From the NCBI GenBank assembly GCA_019916065.1, contig CM034238.1, positions 27,577,246 through 27,641,245 of the forward strand: a stretch of 64,000 nucleotides of DNA, written 5' to 3'. The notes under the pieces were generated by a model. It saw nothing but the letters and a program-made list of their open reading frames with translations. It did not search any database and had not been told where the DNA came from. Each line of letters opens with the position of its first letter. Positions within the stretch are counted from its first letter, which is position 1. The position numbers were made by a program, and so were the translations under genes. Positions 1 through 13,900 of the stretch are shown here, piece after piece. The DNA comes from Vitellaria paradoxa. Its lineage: Eukaryota > Streptophyta > Magnoliopsida > Ericales > Sapotaceae.

Positions 1-73
1 ACATGGAAGTAGGTGATTAAACATAGTTTAATCATACATTTTTTGTTGTAAATTAATAAACCCAAACAAACAA

Positions 74-722
74 AGTTGCCACCAGCTCGCTCACTATACA
101 TATTTTTTGTGGTACATAACTTGCTTCTTCTTAAAAAAAATTAAAAAAAAAAAAACTGTAACAAGGCCACCACAGGCCTCTGTCTTTTGTTGTGTAAAAC
201 TTGGCCGACTTTGTCTTTTGTGAATCGAATTGCTTGTGAGATCCTAATAACTGGACCTTTAGCTTCTTGCATAAAATAACAATGTAAATTGAGTTTGACA
301 ACATTGAAACAAAGGGAGAACTATATTTTCAACAGAACTCAGGATTTAAATCAACTCGAGAAAGAGCTTGACGCTTCAAAAAAAAAAAAAAAAAGGAAGG
401 AAAGAAAAGAAAAGAAAAACAAAAAAACCTTAAGAAGGAGCATAGAGCTCTAAACTAGCACAGAAACAATTTGGAGCTAAATGTTGGTTCTTTGTCAGCA
501 AGGGAAGAGGTATATACATTAATGTTCATTGATTTTTCCTTTTATCTTTTCTAATAAGTGTAACTAAACGTTACTTAATTCCTACTTTCTTTCACGAATT
601 CTTTTGCCTTCATAGGCTATTGCCAGAAGAGAATGCAAGCTGAAGAAGAGAGGAAAAAAATTACTCACTCTGTACGGGAAACTTACCAGTAAAGGATTAG
701 TAAGTCTGTCATTGCTTTCAAG
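74..722 (+). pseudogene. decayed coiled-coil exon pair, copy 1
   Basis: This segment closely resembles 1358-1785. Both copies contain an exon-like stretch (here near 335-510) that reads as Leu/Glu/Lys/Gln-rich coiled-coil text, followed by a GT-starting intron-like stretch and a second exon-like stretch near 617-655 after an AG. Copy 1 has an in-frame stop (TAG near 456), a long A-run inside the putative coding part, and about 200 extra bases (roughly 130-330) that copy 2 lacks. I do not recognise the parent protein; heptad-like spacing suggests only a coiled coil. It is probably a partial gene duplicate that has lost function, and the coding reading is an inference. Confidence 0.4.
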
Positions 723-1357
723 GTCATTTTTCTTCAAGGTAATTAAAAATATATAAATAGAACCTTAATGCCAATTGTGTTGATATTCTTACTACTTTTT
801 TACTACAGCATTGTTCAATATTTTATTACAATTGCTATTGGTAAAATCATAAACGTGAAATTCTATTTTTTCCCCTTTTGCAAGGATTATATTCTGATAG
901 AAGCTTGATTTACTGCTGTAAATTGTTTTTCCCCCTTCTAGGTCTAAATTCTAATAGGTGATTGCATGAACTGTTATAGGATGTTGCTGTTACTTCCATG
1001 GACTGACATTTATGAATATCTATCTGTATTCATATTTGTTTTAAAACAAAAAACCACTGCAAAATTTTTTTTTTTTTGGTTGATTTAACTGAAGAGTCAT
1101 ATGGGTTTTGAAGGCTCCGAAAAGTTTATTTTGGCAGCAATATTGGATGAGTACATAAGTTTAAAGGAACAAAAGTTAAATTTGGATCAAGAAGTGTTGT
1201 TTGGTTCATGAGAAATTTCAAAATCCTTACAAATAACAGATATATTTATTAAAAAAATGTATTTGTTGGTTTCATTTTGCAAGCAGTGATCAACAAAACT
1301 AAATCACCATCTGATATAATCCTTTAAGCCTATTAAGGGAAAAGCTTGAAGGATGGA

Positions 1358-1785
1358 TGATGCCAACTCGCTCACTGTACATGTTTTTTGTTGTATATAC
1401 CTTGCTTCTTATCCGTGGACCATATTTCCAATAAAACTCAGGAATTAAACCAACTAGAGATAGAGCTTGACACTTATAAAAAATATCAAGAAAGGAACAT
1501 AGAGCTCTAAATGAGCAGAGAAGCAATTTGGAGCTAAATGTTGGTTCTTTATCAGCAAGGAAAGTGGTATCTACATTAATGTCCATTGATTTTCACTTTT
1601 ATCTTTTTTAGTAAGTGTAAATAAACTTTACTTAATTGCTACTTTCTTTCACGAATTCTTGTGTCTTCACTGACTATTACCAGAAGAGAATGCAAGCAGA
1701 AACACAGAGAGAGAGAGAGAGAAGAAAAACATACTCTGCAGGGGAAACTTGCCAACAAGAGGTAAGTGGGTTTGTCTTTGCCTTC
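1358..1785 (+). pseudogene. decayed coiled-coil exon pair, copy 2
   Basis: Diverged repeat of 74-722, starting about 1.28 kb later in the same orientation. The coding-like stretch at about 1430-1570 needs one frame change near 1492 to read as a continuous Leu/Glu/Gln-rich coiled coil. The following intron-like stretch (GT at about 1568, AG before about 1672) and the second exon-like stretch are kept. A (GA)n run near 1709-1724 has expanded inside the second exon-like part. The parent family is unknown. The two copies support an old tandem duplication followed by decay. Confidence 0.4.
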
Positions 1786-1894
1786 AATATTGCATGAATC
1801 ATTTTTATTTATTATTTATTTTTTAATAAAATTTCAATTTGTGTCAATTCTAACAATCCAATTTGTTATAGATTTTATCGACCCCAATAAAGTA

Positions 1895-2176
1895 TGTTCA
1901 ATGACGGATTCAGAATTTGGATAAGGGGGTCAATATAAAAAATTTTGTATTTAGTGGAGAGCAAAGTAAAATTTTATAAATTTTGGAGGGCCAAAACACC
2001 ATATTATATGAGAAAATCTTAAAATATTTGAGGGTATTAAAGAATTTTCAAAATTGAGAGAGGCTAAACACTATGTTATATGAAAAAAATCCTAAAATCT
2101 ATAAGAATATTAAAGAATTTTCAAAACCTGGGGGCTGTGGCCCCCACTCGTCCCCCCTTGAGACCGCCTTTGAGCA
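1895..2176. mobile_element. short inverted-repeat element (MITE-like)
   Basis: The left end (TGTTCAATGACGGATTCAG) and the reverse complement of the right end (TGCTCAAAGGCGGTCTCAA) match at most of 19 positions. A TA dinucleotide lies directly outside each end. The element is about 280 bp with no coding capacity and contains an internal repeat (AAAGAATTTTCAAAA at about 2039 and 2113). This fits a non-autonomous DNA transposon. The superfamily is uncertain because the TA could be chance. Confidence 0.45.
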
Positions 2177-3787
2177 TATTTTAGAGAGATTATTATAGTC
2201 GTATGATGAATTTGAGGTATTATTTGTATAATTGTTGACAAAGAGTTATATTACAGTTGAAAGTTAAATTGGACCACAAGAGAGTTCATTGTGTGAATGA
2301 CAAAAACAAAAAAAAAAAAATCTTTTCTGTTAAAGGAAACTACTCTATGGAAATCAATATTTACTAACAATACATCATTTATTTATGTTTTTATTTTTTG
2401 ATATCATGCAAGTACTGGACTGCCTAATTTTACCTCAACTTTGATTATGTACGAATTGTTGCTTGCTGCAAATATATTATGTTATTTCTCATTATTTCTA
2501 TTGTATTATATTGTTTGCAGATTAAGCGTTTTGGGGACAAGATTATTTCATTGTTTTTGGGTCTGAATATTTTCATCTCAAACTAGATGATTGTTTACCA
2601 ATACAACTTGCCAACGTGAGGGGATATAACAGCAAGTTTTTATGTGCCTTTGCTAGTGGGATTGAGTTATCAATTCAATTTTCAATCCTAAGAGTGATAA
2701 TATATGTCAAAATCTGGTTGCCTATAGCTAATGAGGCTTTTCTCCCTTTTTTTCTTTAGGATTAGACTTGGCTGTTGTGCTCCCATGCCTCATTGCTTTT
2801 GTTGGTGATATAGTACGTTGCTATTATAAAATTTAGATCTTCCTCTCTCAATAGACAAATATGCTTACCATGATCTTATTTTGATCAAGGATCACTATTG
2901 TTGAGTTGGCTTTTATGTGTATAATGTTTCTTTTGATGCTCAAGGATGTAAGATGCTCATCAAGAGTTAAAAGAAATTTTTGAAATATATCTATGCAAAC
3001 TAAGCATGATCAATTCTGTTGCATTTCTTCTGGAGCTCATTATAGCTGAAGATAGTAAATTCAGAGGATCCTAGTTGCACTTTAATATTGTTATTCTGAT
3101 TGCTTTCAGTCATAGGATTCAGTTCACAGGAGTTTGATTATATATGCAATAGGCAAGCTGACTAGAAATATTGTAAGCAGTACATGCATAATTATAGTAT
3201 TGCGTAAATTACTTCTGTAGTGTGTGTATACATGGAGGAATAGAAAACTCACATAGGTCGCGTTACTTCTAAAAGGGATGTGGAAGTCCATAAAGGTAAT
3301 AGAGGGTCATGGGCGTTGCTTTTGCAACAATTCTTCAATCAAATCCAATAGTGGGCTTTTGATTGTTGCAAGACTCATTTCATAGAGAGCAATTAGAACT
3401 ATAGTTTGATGACTATAATAGCGAACATGGGAGGAAGAAGAGTTAATGCTTCCTAACGAGGTAGTTAATGGTTTTAAGCAAAAGGCGTCAATTCCACCAA
3501 CACTTTCATGTTGAATGGACAAATCATGTGCAGGGCAAAAGCGTTAACACTTTATTAATGAAAGCATTGGTAGGATCATTACTCTTGATCCTACTTTGGT
3601 AAATAAATTTAATTTGGAAGGTGAGGACTAGACCAAATAGCCACTAGCATTCCCCAAATTTAATCCGACATAGCTTCGAATCCCCCCTCAGTGTACTCAA
3701 AAAATAAATTTAATTTGGACTTATTTTGGTATTTATTAGATCAAAGGCCTTATTGGGTAAAAAAAAATCCCGCCCCCCCGGGGCCCC

Positions 3788-3790
<3 letters not shown>
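2177..3790. other. intergenic, no recognisable gene
   Basis: AT-rich sequence with no coding pattern I can support. An 18-bp phrase (AAATAAATTTAATTTGGA) occurs twice, near 3602 and 3704, hinting at a small insertion between them. I see no RNA gene or intact transposon here. Confidence 0.4.
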
Positions 3791-3819
<29 letters not shown>

Positions 3820-3820
3820 A
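3791..3820. repeat. CT/GA microsatellite
   Basis: About 14 consecutive CT units, preceded by a C- and G-rich stretch at 3770-3788. It lies downstream of the SMG1 stop codon. No function is evident. Confidence 0.85.
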
Positions 3821-3899
3821 TGGTGAACACAACCCGACACAGGTGATATTGAGGATACACCACTGATTTCAGTTGACAAATTCAGACGTTGTTCAGGGT

Positions 3900-4804
3900 A
3901 CACTTTCCAGTGGCCATGACAAAAAGCAAGAAAGAGCAGCATAACAAAGTACTATTTAGCTGCCATATTTGTTTACCATTCAACAAAACACTGTCGTAAC
4001 GCAATATTAGGATTGAAAATTCAGTTATGAAGAGACATCGTTTTCTAATACATCTATAACTAAGACAATATACACAAGGGAATACAGGGTCCATAAAGTC
4101 AATGAAATGGACCCAAGAAATTGATGTACAAAACCAGTCTCCCAAGATTACAGATTAGTTCATTACAAAGGCTAAACAAGTTTCCAATGCAATGAAGTAG
4201 CATTTTGGGCCCCTTGGCTTGCAGATTCGCATGTAGAGACTACAATGAATCTGACAACAAGCATTGTGAATAATAATACGGCGTATACGTGCTCCTGGCA
4301 CCATCAACAAAATGGGATATGAAATGACGAGCTGCCTAGCTAGAGCAAACCAATTGCCTTGAGCAGCAGACATTGAAATGAATACCAGTCTAGCCAGAAG
4401 CTTGAGGCAGTCCATCTGTTCACGTCATGAGGCAGTTGGTTTTCCAAATTTCTATGCTCCGAAGCTGCTTCAGAGTATACACTCTGCTGGAGGAACCACT
4501 GGTCCGTTGAATGGAATCAGAGCTCAGATGAAAGCCACCAAGGTAGACATCTTGAAGAGGCTCATAGCATCCGAATGAAATATTTACTCAATGTGGCTAA
4601 TCTTTTGTGATAAGGAACCTGGGATTGTGATGCCTAGAATATGGCATACTAGGGCAACCAACAGCCAAGGAATCCGAAATTGTCACAGGCAATTGTCTGG
4701 TCATTCAGTAAAAGAAGGTAATACACTGAGCACACTAGTCAGACCATCCCTTGCCATCTTGTCCAATAAGAGCACTGGTATATATAATTAACTGGGTTTG
4801 AAGC
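3900..4804 (-). other. SMG1: probable SMG1 3' UTR and downstream flank
   Basis: This stretch follows directly after the SMG1 stop codon on the minus strand. It has no conserved coding frame and only short fortuitous open frames on both strands. I infer that it contains the 3' UTR; the cleavage site cannot be placed by eye. Confidence 0.35.
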
Positions 4805-4904
4805 TCAAATCCAAGGTGTCCAACCTTCATACATATTGCAGAGATTATCCACACTGGTTGCTTGCTTTAGTAGATAATCCACTTGCTCTGCGATACTGAT
4901 TGGT
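4805..4904 (-). CDS. SMG1: SMG1 exon 15, FATC domain and stop
   Basis: 100 bases encoding the C-terminal FATC motif (AEQVDYLLKQATSVDN, then LCNMYEGWTPWI) and a TGA at 4807-4805. The acceptor is TTCTTCCAG|A. FATC is required for PIKK activity, and its aromatic C-terminal Trp pair is present. Confidence 0.93.
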
Positions 4905-7900
4905 CTGGAAGAAGCAACGCAAAGCATTACAACAATTTCACCAAAAGATATTAGATATTCAAAGGAAATAGGTACCTGTTGTCAACAATATCTTGGCCAT
5001 CTAGTTTCATCTCAACTCTCCTTAGTAGTGATATTGCATAAGCATTCTTACCTAGAGAGAGAATTACAGTACAAATGAAGCAACGTTCATTTAGTTCATA
5101 TAATTTCTCAAGATGAATCAGGAAGATAAATTATTTCAGCAAATAGCAGAAAACAATAACCAATAAAATCAAGCTAGATAGCACGCTTTTGTAACCAAAT
5201 TCTCCTCGTTACATTCAGTACGCACACACAAGCACAAGGGCATGTATACATGCACATAACTGCTAAACAAAACAAAAGACCACAAATATATTAAGAGATT
5301 TTCTCCATCCTATCGGTAAGGAAAGAACCTAATGAGCAGCGCATTTAAAGAGGCATATATTGATTCAGTTAAGGAAAGAAAACCCCTCTACATTACATTA
5401 TAACACATGCAATTGTATATGGCACGTTTTCACAGTTCAACTGAAATATTAGCCCATCTTCCCTTTTAAGTAAGTAATTATATTCTAAGTTCAGAGCATA
5501 ATTTAAATTTTTATCGTAATTCTACCCATGTTCACATGCATGCACATCATGCAGACTTGAGCTGGATTTTTTTTATCCGCTTTAGTAATCTATCTTGCTT
5601 CCTTGGTCTTTGAAAAAAGATTGTCCTAATTCCAAAATCCAAGTTTCCTTACATACTCCAAAAATATGCTACCATACAACACGACCACAAGAGAATAAAA
5701 TCCCAATAACGAACGATATAGTTTTGACAAGCTGAACTCAAAACAAACAAACGACGGGATAGTCTCATTAAATTACACACAAAAGAAGGCTTGGGGCTTA
5801 ATACAAGGTTGCACAAGAAAATTAGGCTTTGTCCGTCATGGAGTTATTATAAAATCTTTGTATACAAATCAAATTTCTTGTAGCATCAAAAATTAGTCTT
5901 GATATAAGAAGTAATAGAATTTTGAACAATAACATTAACTGTTGTTTCAGTCCACACTCAATCATCAAGGTGATTCAACTTAATAACAAAATATATATAT
6001 ATATATACACCACATATGAACAGGTATTTTAATTAGTTTTGTTCTTACCCCTGGCTACTCGGTTTCCAACATCAGTATTAGGAATAGGACTTCCATGATC
6101 TCCATCTTCAACCTTGTCTTGGTTCAATGAAGATGATTCATCTTTTCTACCAAACTTCACTTGTGAGTTTTCCAGGTTGAAAGAATGTGAAGTCTCAACA
6201 TTGCTAGATACAGACTTATCATCTGGAGATTCCCCAGGTTTCAAATGTTCATCCACAGAACCAGTATCACCATTATCAGTGTCTTTGTATCTTGATTCTG
6301 ACTGCTCATGATGCAAAATTTCTTGAAAATCAGTTCCAGACAATGGAGCAGATGCCAAATGATCCTTGGCCTCTGTGCTACTGGAACCATTTACTATCTG
6401 TTCAATTTCTTGGTCATTGAAGCTATCTGCAAAACTTGCTTCTGCTGAACCAATACCAGACTCTGAGCTGCTGCTATCGCAGACACTATCTGGAGGGGAT
6501 ACCCACCCTTTCTCTTGTAAAGACAGTCCGCTCACTCCAAGAGAATCCTCATCACTTTCTCCATCAGATTTGGAGAATACCTCTCCCTCCTTGCTATCGT
6601 AGTCACTGTCATGACCTGCAACTAATGGTCTTGACAAATTAATGTCCTGCGACCTTACGTCCTGACTTTCTCCTAATCCTTCAAGAGCCTGTAAGAAAAA
6701 TGACACTAAATTCAGTAATCTTCAACTTTTAGAGTATATTTCTCAATTGCATGCCATTACCTTATGAAGATTTCCTGCATGAAGACTTGCAGTACGAGCA
6801 AGCCTGGTCAACATGGAATGGAGTCCCTTTGCAGATATTATGAGAGATGGTACCAAAGGTTTAAACACCTGACAAGCCTCCTTAATTCTTAAGTAATAAG
6901 ACTGGTATATAGCTTGCCCGTGAATTGGAGATATTTCCATGTTCGTCTCTTTTTCCCTTGCCATTGCATCAGTCATTGCAGTAACATCCTTGGATAATAC
7001 AGATTCAAGAGGAAGTAGGATTGCATTTGCCTGACCAAATATAAGAAATTTCACATTTACATCTGACTCATAAGCAGACTAATATCTCTTGAAAGAAGGA
7101 TTGTGAGAGCGAGTCACTACACAAGTAATTGTGTGCGCAACTTGCTCGAAATCATGATCGAGAGGAATGTAAAACCTTAGAAAGATCTTTCATGAGAGAA
7201 CAATGTATTGCAGCAGCCTCCTTCCCCAAGCTGTGAACATCATGTAGACCTTCAGTTATTGCCAGTACCTAAAGAAAAGTAAAGTTATGTTAGCTGCAAA
7301 TGAAATCATCAAAATGTGTCACAACCATCTAAGTTAGGATCTGCAGGATGCAGTCAGACAAAAGAGAGAAAACAGAAGACATCTAATGAAATGGATTAAA
7401 AAAAAATGACACTAATTGTATATTTCTCAGTAGTCTTACAGTATGTTACAGAAAGCAATATTCACCATCACATTAAATGAATGAAGGTAATTAATTAAAT
7501 ATGCAAACATGTCATTTCCCAAGCAATTGCATAAGACAGAAAACACCAGATCTTTATTATTTACTATTCCTATTTTAAAAGGTAGAAGGTTAATGCGGAA
7601 AATAGCAACAAGAAAAGAAGAAAATATGGAATTTTACATTTAGAAAACCTAAGTTATCAAATAATTATGTTCGACATTAATTTAAGCAATTTTGTGATTT
7701 CTATATATTTGCTGCCAACCTCCTCTCAAAACATTCCACCATCAAACCCTACGTGGCTTTAACTTAAGAAAGATGAATTCAATAGCAATACAAAAATCTT
7801 CAATTCAATTCAACAAGATAATCCTGTATGTAAAAGAGATGAATGCAACCATAAGAGGTTAAAACATTATGAAATACCAACAGGTGAAATTGTGATATCT

Positions 7901-10900
7901 ATTTCATAGAGTTGCCTTTTGGGCTTTTCCAGATGTGCATACCTTTTGCCTTTTATTGAGAACATGGATTTTTAACACAACTCTTAGCGTGGGTCATTTT
8001 TGTATTGGGTGGCATCCCCTTGATGTCTTTTTTAGTAAAATATTTTATTTAAAAAAAAAAAACAAGAATAATTAGACCATTGTCTCAAATTCATAAGAAA
8101 TCTACCTCTTCAAGCATGGAACCACATTCAGAAGTCAAAGCAGTATGACCCCTTATAACACGCCCGAAAGCTGACAGTGCCACACTGGCCTCATAGGCAC
8201 GATCTCTCATTGCAACAAGAGTGCTCTGCAAATCACCTAAATAAGACAAAAATAACTGTTGCATCACTTTAATACAAGTACTTAAAGTATATTTCATATT
8301 TGGAACAATGATATAAAACCATAGTGCTATACTACCCCGTACAAAAGAGAGCCAAGTGATTCCATATTTCCAATGTTTACCTACTAGCAACTTCGAATCA
8401 ATACAATGCCATTGAAGTAAAGCAGATGGGGAGCACATCAAAGCTGAATGCTCATCTCAAACAAAAGCTATAAAGGAGAGCCCAAGAACAAATGATGCAC
8501 AGCTCAGCAAAGGAATATTCTAAAACCACTAGCTGTAAACAAACTAACTGAAAGTTTTGATTGATACGATGTTAATATTTTGTTAGTGTCCCAAGCAACC
8601 TCCTACGAAGCAAAGAAAGCTCTTCAAGGTTCCCTCGTAGAAAACAAAGGCTAAAGAAAGAGGCAAAGAGGCTATGAAGTATGTTATGAGTATCCAATTC
8701 CCTTATTCAGCTGGATCCAAGGTTGTTCACATCTCCCTTTTCCAATTACCTCACAAAGAGCGTTTTGGAATCAAGGGTGGACCTCTCCAAGCTGGGAGCA
8801 GTTGATCCATAAGCTTATACTTCGAAACAACTATGCCCTCTCCAAGCTGGGAGCAGTTGATCCGTGAGCTTACAATTCGAAACAACTAAAACTTAAAAAG
8901 ATGGACATTCGGAAGAGAGCTGGCTAAAAGCTATGAACTGAAAAGGGTAGGAAACTAGTTACCTACCAAGATGGATATAAAGCTACAGACTTACACTAGT
9001 GGCCTTCTACTTGGACTATGTTAGAAGTTGTCCTATGTTGGCCCATCAAAAAAATTATATGTACTATATAAAAGATGGACTTCTCTCACCTTAACACCCA
9101 GATTTTAAGGTTGAAACCCCCTACTCTTAGGTGTTGCTGGGCTTCTTTACATGGTATCGGAGCAAGTTTTCAATTGGATCTCACCATAATTTACGCTGTG
9201 TCTATGTCTATGCGAGCCAGCGTGAGAGAGGCTATTAGGAGTTGCGACTGGGTCTCATCATAATCCACACTGTGCTTATGTCTGTGGAGGCCAGCGTAAG
9301 AGAAGCTATTAGAAATTATCCCATATCGGCCCATCAAAAAAATTATATGTCCCATATAAGAGATGGACTTCTCTTATCTTAACACCTCCCTCTCTTACCT
9401 TAACACCTAGATTTCAAGGTCGAGACCCCTACTCTTACGTGTTATTGGGTTTCTTCTTCCCTTATCTTAGCACCTAAATTTTAAGATTGAGCCCCCTACT
9501 CTTATGCATTGTTGGGCTTCTTTACAAGTTAGAATCAAATTGTAAACAAAACTACAACCTTCATATAGCTTGTATTTGTAGGTAAATATGATTATGGATC
9601 CAAGGTTTCTCCAGATCCTAGAAGCACATGGAGAGTGACAAGTTCCTTAAGAGCTAATGACTTAATCATTTTACATAACAGATAGCCAAGGAAGGCCAAA
9701 TAGATATTACGAACTAATCCTTAACATTGCCAACCTCAACTAATTAAACTTAATCCATTTACCATAATCTTTAATCATTTTACATAAGGTAGTTTTCACC
9801 AGTTTCAGATTATATATTGCCCACCTAAACACAAGATCTGTTTAATAGCCATTCCAAAAATCAAATGCAATGTATAATATGTAATAAAATAAAAATAATA
9901 TTGGAATTGGATATACCTATTTATCATATTGATATTGTTATGGACCTAAAATAGCTTAATTCTCCATATTAGTTAGTTAGAAAAGTAGTTACTCAAATGT
10001 AAGGAGAGATATAAATAGACTTGTAAAGGAAGAGTTGGGTATCGATGAACATTTTGGTTATTTTGAGAATTTTTTCCGTCCCAGAGAGTTGAAGTTACTC
10101 TCAAATTAAACCCAATTTTATTTCATTTTCTTCCCATTTTCCTTCATTTTCTTCTTAACCAAGCAAAGGAGTATTGCAGTTCTTAACAGATATGCACACA
10201 AATACAAATTACCAACTTACCAAAAATATATATATAATATGTGTAACAATTAACAAACCCTCCCACCTTCCAGTGGCATGTGGAGGGTGAAAAACACATG
10301 CACATAACTGAAGCATAAATATGGACTCATGCAAGTATATGGATGTATTAAAAAATCAATCAAGAAAAGACTTGACCTGATGCTGACTTTGATTTCACTG
10401 AAGCAATGCAGAGTTCATTAGTCGCAGAAAATAAGCCATTGGAAGCAGCTTCCATGTTGCTCTGTGCTAGCTTCCACTCTTTCTCGGTACCTGACATACA
10501 AAAGCCACACATCCATGTAAAAGGGTAATCAAACAATTTAACCCTGCCCACTTCAAAAATCGATTGACTCAGAAAAAGATTGAAACTAACGTATAAAAGA
10601 ATGATAAGTGACATCTAATCTTGTTAAAGCATTCAAGTAAGCTTGCTGCCATGTCCTGCCATCAACACCAGTCCTGAAGGGAAAAAGCTCTCCAGAAGTC
10701 CGAAAAATGCCATCTCTAGATGCTTCAAACTCCAATATGGACATGCAAATTTTGATTATATTTGATGCCTGTTCTCGAGCTTCCCACAATAATTGTCGTC
10801 GTCTCATCAGATGGTTATGGAATTCAGGAGGTATTCCTGAATTCCTTGCTGAGGTACTTCCAACTGTACTAGAATTTGGACCTCCACAAGCCCATCCCAT

Positions 10901-13900
10901 GGCTCTCTCAAGCTGCCCTTCAGCTGTTACAGAAGTTCTTTCACAAGCTTGTAGGCACTCCAATGACCTTGCTATTTTTGACACAGATGACTGTAAACTT
11001 TCCAACAATTCATGTCTACTGAGATTCATGATCACTTGAAATAGATTATCCTCACTTGCAAGAAATTTATGAGTTATGAGCCTCACGTTATGCAAGGGAT
11101 TAAGGGAAATGTCATGCATCCACTCCAACTGAACAATCTCTAGGCTGGTCTTATGAAGAGCTGCTTTGAGTTCATTCACCTGCCTTTTCATGAGGAAGGC
11201 TGCTGACCTTGCTGCTCTGACAGTTTCATGAGCACTGCAATATTCCTCAAGCATAAGTTGTACTCTTCTTACAGCTCCAAAATCTTTCTTCATTTGATCA
11301 GTAGCAAGTCCCCTTGTGTTTTCTGTCAGTTGCATCAGAAGTTCATTTTCTTTGTCTAATCTAGCCAACAGAATAGGACCAAGTCGCCCTTTCAGGTATT
11401 GGCCTATAAGTTCTTGAAGTTGGATTTCAAGTTTTTTCTTGACAACGTTAACAAGCTGGTCATATCCTAAATTTTGATCTACAGATGAAGCTGCATCACG
11501 TATACATGAATCAAGAAATGAATCCACAACACAAGCTTTCCAAATAAAGAAAGAGTGGTCGTTTAAGCTGAGAAACTTCCAGGCATATTCAGATATTGGA
11601 CAACCGGAATTCATCAGATCTGAAACATGAGCAATTCCACTAGAGTAAGAAGCAACAGGTCCACCAAGTGAAGCCAATGCTTTGTCAATTGATTCCAACC
11701 CAGAGAAGGGCTGGACTAGTGCCACCAAAAGAGCTTTGCTTCTCAAAATGTGTTGCTCACTCACATGTTCAGTGCTAATCAGAGACTGAAAATGTCTTTC
11801 AGAAGAAAATAGAGCAGCTGTAATGCCAGCTTCTTTCTTCATCAGAGAAGAAGCTCGCATGTCTTTCTGGTTCCACATTTGATGGAGTTTATCCAGCTGT
11901 GCTCTGCAGGCTTCCTCTTGGGAGGCAAGCTCTTCAGCCTCTTCCCAAGAAAGATGATCCCTACCCTTCACAGCAGCTTCTTCAAGAGCCAACTGCTGCT
12001 CAGTTATAAGACCGACCTTTACAAAGTAGTTCTGTTCCAGCTCTACTAAAGATGCCCTCTCTAATTCGATCTCAACCAGCTGCTCCATTGCAGTATCAAT
12101 GGATCCCCTGATCTGTGAGAGAGATCCAAATGCATCCATGGCTTCTGAATTGAACGATACAACAGATTTTATGACATTTGGTAGAACAACTTCAATCATC
12201 TGCTCAACAAAATTCTTACAAGATAACAAACTGGTTTTGAAAATGGAAGCCCAGTTCCTTTGGGAAAAATAATTAGAATGCTCATCATCTCTATCAACAG
12301 TAGACAAATCCCCAAAAACATATTGCTGTAGTTCATTAACAAATCCAGCTACTAGTACACATTTCTCCACTTGCTCTTCAAACTCACAGAAAACAGTTCC
12401 AAGGTCAGACTTCAGCACATTTTCTGTTCTTCTAACCCCGGTAGAATGGCTCAACATGTCAACCAATCTATGCTTAATGTCACTATATATAGAACTTACA
12501 GCTATATTTAAAACAGTTAGAACCTTCTCCTTCTTCTCTTCAAACTCCCCCTGCAATCTAACATCTTTTGTGCCATCATGCTTCAAAGGTCCTAAATGGA
12601 ACATCTCATCATCTTTCCTTGCAAGACCAACAGACTGCATGTACTTCATGAAAGCAGATAGAAGTCGATCCTTAGCTCTCGATTCAGTCTCCAAGCCAAT
12701 TGAGCTCACCAGTTCAGCACACTCCTTTTCAACTTTCTCTATCTCATCTGCATACTTCTCCACTTTAAGACACAGAGCATCATAACTACTACTGCTAGAA
12801 TCAAATCCATCTCCCTGTACCTTTGCAGTCAGCTCAGCAGCCTCTCTTTTGGCAAGCGACAGGACATCAGAGGCAAGGCTATTTACTGAAACTTGCAGAA
12901 CTTGTGCCCAACCATGAACTGGGCTGGTTATAAGGTAATTTAGCGGTAAGATTCGTTGTAAGGCCAATGAATATGCTTGAATTGTTGTTACTGCAGAAGA
13001 AAGTCCATGATCCAGTTCAAGTATGAGCTGAGAAACTTCTTTATCTATATCATGACATTGAGCTTGTGTGGGCTCAGGAACGATAGTCAATGGAACTCCA
13101 GCCACAAGAACAGCAGATGTAAGAGACACAGCTCCCTCTGAACCCGTCAGCTGCATGAAAGCATTGATTTCTGGAATTGAACTGTTTCTTAAAGCATCAA
13201 GGATCCTTCCATGTTGTTCCATCCAAGTAGTTGCCTCCTGGGCTTTCTCAGCTACCATAGCCTTGGCTTGACCAAATTCTCTGGCCTGTATTTCATATGA
13301 GGCACGGATTTTCTCCGAATTACAAGTAGCTTCAGCCACAATTGATTTTGCAGATGTCTCATGCATCACAAGGTTAGACCTCTCTTGATCGGCATGATAA
13401 AAAAGAGCAGAGACACGCTCATATTGATTTAGTATGTTCGTGAACCTCTGGGGAATGAAATCACATGGTTAGCAAACTTAAAACCAGCCACACAAAAAAG
13501 TAGTTGGTATTTTTACATACCTCGAGTGCAGATTCAACAGCTGGTAAGGTACCAAGTAAGAGATCATGATGCTCCTGGTCATATTTGATAGGATAAGTTC
13601 ATCGGTTTATAAAGATAATCTCCAGTTATAAATGCATAGAAAAAGAACAACTAATCTGAATTGTAAAATGAAAAGGAGAAAGGAAAAAAAATATAAATTT
13701 CCAAATAAATGCAAGTGTTAAGTCACAAATTGTTCCAAAAGCTTAAGTTGTTAGGAAATGGGACCAACAATATACATCAAGCTATTTTAACATTCCCCCT
13801 CACGTGCAAGCCCCAATTTGCACGCGGAGCATAGACAAGCAAACCAAATCAAGCGAGGTGCACCAAAACAAACAATAAATGGGGAATAACAAGATTTGAA

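Noticed and set aside
1299..1586. 95-codon minus-strand frame as a gene
   Set aside because: It runs antisense through the duplicated coiled-coil remnant and has no family likeness.
3736..3942. Arg-Glu repeat protein frame
   Set aside because: Produced entirely by the CT/GA microsatellite.
9019..9526. Cassandra-type TRIM carrying 5S rRNA
   Set aside because: No 5S promoter or rRNA-like sequence is present in the LTRs.
9014..9531. Target duplication for the degenerate TRIM
   Set aside because: Flanks GACTA and AGTTA do not match well enough to claim.
10707..13271. Plus-strand open frames opposite SMG1 exon 8 (10707-11039, 12456-12785, 13068-13271)
   Set aside because: They are shadows of the well-supported minus-strand exon, with no domain or splice context of their own.
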